Source: Procambarus clarkii
Taxonomy: Eukaryota; Arthropoda; Malacostraca; Decapoda; Cambaridae
Assembly: GCF_040958095.1 (NCBI RefSeq)
Contig: NC_091160.1
Span: forward strand, 34,799,385-34,863,384
Reading direction: 5' to 3'
DNA length: 64,000 bases
The translations under genes and the position numbers were made by a program. Shown one piece after another: positions 45,901 through 64,000 of the stretch. Positions within the stretch are counted from its first letter, which is position 1; each line of letters begins with the position of its first letter. The notes under the pieces were generated by a model. That model saw only the letters and a list, made by a program, of their open reading frames with translations. It was not told the DNA's origin and did no database searches.

Positions 45901-46860
45901 TCCACAAGGGCCGTGACGAGGATTCTAACCTACGTCCGAGATCATCCCAGACGCTGCCTTAATCGACTGAGCTACGACATGGTTAAAAAAGAGTTGAAAC
46001 CGAAGTTCTACTGAACTTACTGGATCCTGTAGCCTCTCCCAGATACAAACCAGGGTTTTACACAACTCCCCCATGCACTCGAGCTATGTCAATAGGCTGT
46101 TCTACCTCTTCGCCCTTACTTCATTACACACAGAAATCACAATAACGTGATGCATCATCAATGAACAATGAACATCAATGTCAGCATCAATGAACAAATC
46201 CACAAGGGCAGTGACAAGGATTCGAACCTACATCCGAGATCATCCCAGACGCTGCCTTAATCGACTGAGCTATGACATGGTCAAAAAGAGTTGAAACCGA
46301 AGTTCTACTGAACTTACTGGATCCTGTAGCCTCTCCGTGACACAAACCAGGGTTTTACACAACTCCCCCCTGCACCCGAGCTATGGCAATAGGCTGTTCT
46401 ACCTCTTCGCCCTTACTTCATTACACACAAAAATCACAATAACCTGATGCATCAATGAACAAATCCACAAGGGCCGTGACGAGGATTCGAACCTATGTCC
46501 AAGATCATCCCAGACGCTGCCTTAATCGACTGAGCTACGACATGGTCAAAAACTATTTTGTACATTGATGCATCAATGTTATTGTGATTTCTGTGTGTAA
46601 TGAAGTAAGGGCGAAGAGGTAGAACAGCCTATTGACATAGCTCGAGTGCATGGGGAAGTTGTGTAAAACCCTGGTTTGTGTCTCGGAGATGCTACAGGAT
46701 CCAGTTCAGTAGAACTTCGGTTTCAACTCTTTTGACCATGTCGTTGCTCAGTCAATTAAGGCAGCGTCTGGGATGATCTCGGATGTAGGTTCAAATCCTT
46801 GTCACGGCCCTTGTGGATTTGTTCATTGATGCATCACGTTATTGTGATTTCTGTGTGTAA
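45895..46860. repeat. Cluster of four tRNA-derived SINEs, including an inverted pair
   Basis: Three minus-oriented copies (from about 45895, 46190 and 46445), each with 'ccacaagggc.gtgac', face one plus-oriented copy (46570-46860). The plus copy has 'tcagtcaattaaggcagcgt' and B box 'ggttcaaatcc'. Neighbouring direct copies are about 290 bp apart, and the inverted pair can form a long hairpin. Confidence 0.8.
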
Positions 46861-47628
46861 CCACTCTAATATTTCATATTAATATTTCCAATAAAATATT
46901 TAACATATTCATAATTTGCATATTTTCGGTATAAAAAATCCGATACAAATAAAGTCCAAAGATACCAAGTCCAGTATAAAAGACACAGAAGCATTTTAGT
47001 TCAATTTACGGGCTATTCATGTCCATGCCACCTCCTGGGTGGCTTAACCTTTATCAATCATTCAATCGCTTCTGTCTCCACATAGTCTTCCTTATTGTTC
47101 TCGGGATTGTGTGTGAAGCCCTTGAGTAGTTACTGTATTTTATTTTGTTTTTCTTCACCTAGAGAGAGCAAGACATTCTCATTCTGATTAACATATATTT
47201 TTTGGTGTGATGAATATTTGCTTTGAGCAACTTTGCCTATTCTCTGGAGGCAATGACTTAGGTCTGCATACCGCAGCTTTTCTTCCCAACTTATTTATTT
47301 TAAGTTGTGGTTTATTTGTCCTAGTTAACATGATTATTAAAATAAAATTTGCTGAATTCTCCTCTTGAATTTGAGATTGGCATAGACCTGGCCTGCACAG
47401 ATTGTCCAAACTCCATATAGGTTATGATCTGGACAATGTGTGTTTGTAATCAATATGTTATCAATTAACATATTGATTACAAACCGTAATTACAAAATTA
47501 CAGTAAATTTTGGAAATACTGTAAAGTCTAGGTCATGGTTATGTAAAATCTGGCAGATCAATAACAGGTCAATTTTTGTGACTACTGTATTCATCAAGAC
47601 TATTTCCTTGGATTCTCTTCAATGTAAC

Positions 47629-47659
<31 letters not shown>

Positions 47660-47760
47660 TATATATACAAGAAGGTACATTGGAGGGTAACAGCGAACAT
47701 AGAGTTTAAGTTGAAATTACATTCTTGTAAAGCCACAAACACGCATAGCGTTTTGGGCCA
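47629..47760 (+). repeat. (TTTA)n plus 'acaagaaggtacattg' SINE-like repeat
   Basis: A (TTTA)n tract leads into 'atatatacaagaaggtacat' and ends in 'cattcttgtaaagccac' and the 'gcgtt' word. The same module occurs at 49850-50000, 54470-54600, 59169-59310 and, inverted, 50900-51050. It shares its end with the 26390 family. Confidence 0.75.
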
Positions 47761-47769
47761 CTTTTTTTT

Positions 47770-48025
47770 TTTTTTTAAGATATATACAAGAGTTGTTACA
47801 TTCTTGTACAGCCACTAGTACGTCTAGCGTTTCGGGCAGGTCCCTATAATACGACCCCCACGAAGAATCGTTTTTACAACCAAGTACACATTTTACTGTT
47901 GAGTTAAACAGAGGCTACAGTTAAGGATTTGCGCCCAGTAAATCCTCCCCGGCCATGATACGAACCCATGACAAAGCGCTCGCGGAATGCCAGGCGAGTG
48001 TCTTACCACTACACCACGGAGACTG
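47770..48025 (-). repeat. SINE related to 26390-26660
   Basis: It carries 'ttgttacattcttgtacagc', 'gagttaaacagaggctacag' and, on the minus strand, a tRNA-like 'gtgtagtggtaagacact' start. Confidence 0.7.
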
Positions 48026-48315
48026 GTATTTGTATTTTGGGAACTGTATTTGACATTGCTGTAATTTCTATTTTAAATGCTGTAAATATAAATTACAATA
48101 CAGTAAACTATTACAGAACACTTGCCTTTAATGGCCCCAAAACAGCACATTATTATGAACAATGAATATATCATATAGGCTAGGTTAAGCAATGCTCACC
48201 CTGGACAGTAACTGGATGGGCAACCATATAAGACAATCTTAACCTTAGTAAGCCAATTAGGGGCTTCCTATCTGAGAAAGCATAAATAAAAACCATGGTA
48301 TGATTTTGCAAGCAT

Positions 48316-48321
48316 TTTATT
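48316..48321 (-). terminator. Putative ATP synthase beta polyadenylation signal
   Basis: AATAAA on the minus strand, about 460 bases after the stop codon. Confidence 0.45.
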
Positions 48322-48781
48322 GAATTAGCTTAAATCACATGAGAGTATAAACAATTACAATATATGATACAGTAAGTCCAATACTATACCGTTCAAGTGC
48401 AGCATATAACTAACAATGTAATTAGCAGAATTATAATAAAAAAATATTACAAATGTTGTTCCATGTATGCATACAATGAATGCTAATATAATCAATGCAG
48501 CATACATATTTTTTAAATTAACATTATTATTCAAATAATTTTTATAGCAAGTTATCTTTTATCAAAGGGCCAAGTAGTTCATAGCAAGACTACTCTTACC
48601 TTAAGTAAGATAGTGCATTTCTACAAAACACATATAAAAGGGCAAATACAAAAGTGGAGTGCCTAAAAGATACATTTTGCCTGCGAACAATCAAGAATAT
48701 AACCAGTATAGCAACCTCAAAAGTAGGATATTTGGTCTGCATGCAGAACAGCGTGTTCTGCTGTAGCACTGCAGTGCTCTA

Positions 48782-64000
<15,219 letters not shown>

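Overview
The window is animal nuclear DNA and most probably comes from a decapod crustacean, with crayfish or lobster the best guess. The evidence is intron-rich genes with GT-AG splicing, arthropod-like protein sequences, and dense interspersed repeats. These include several tRNA-derived SINE families, LINE 3' fragments and the foldback element containing GACGACGACGTTTCGGTCC, which I associate from memory with decapod genomes. There is no bacterial-style organisation.

Three protein-coding genes can be reconstructed exon by exon. (1) CCDC93 lies on the minus strand at 8372-29882. It has 15 exons and an uninterrupted 591-codon reading frame, and encodes a subunit of the CCC/Commander endosomal recycling complex. 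(2) A secreted cysteine-rich protein of 1468 residues lies on the plus strand at 31948-36889. It has two exons, a signal peptide, and about 53 small antistasin-like six-cysteine domains. Of these, 33 form an exact-register 81-bp tandem array at 33956-36628. (3) A mitochondrial-type ATP synthase beta subunit lies on the minus strand at 48782 to beyond 64000. Nine exons encode a 472-residue catalytic core that looks intact. A tenth exon, open to the window edge, adds at least 406 residues of Ala/Lys/Pro-rich repeats at the N terminus. This extended beta subunit and the giant antistasin-like array are the two most unusual items here.

Layout: 1-8371 is intergenic, with AT microsatellites, SINEs and a 1428-bp TIR element with an 8-bp target duplication. 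A weak candidate for the end of an unknown plus-strand gene lies at 395-3595. 8372-29882 is CCDC93, whose introns hold foldback elements, SINEs, LINE tails and a 33-39 bp minisatellite directly behind exon 1. 29883-31947 is the divergent promoter interval between CCDC93 and the cysteine-rich gene. 31948-37005 is the cysteine-rich gene. 37081-48315 is repeat-rich intergenic DNA with an RNase-H-bearing LINE fragment, a 20-bp G-rich minisatellite and a SINE cluster. 48316-64000 is the ATP synthase beta gene with repeat-laden introns.

The three genes show no obvious functional link. All coordinates and splice calls were read by eye from frame continuity, GT-AG junctions and recalled family sequence. 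No alignment was run.
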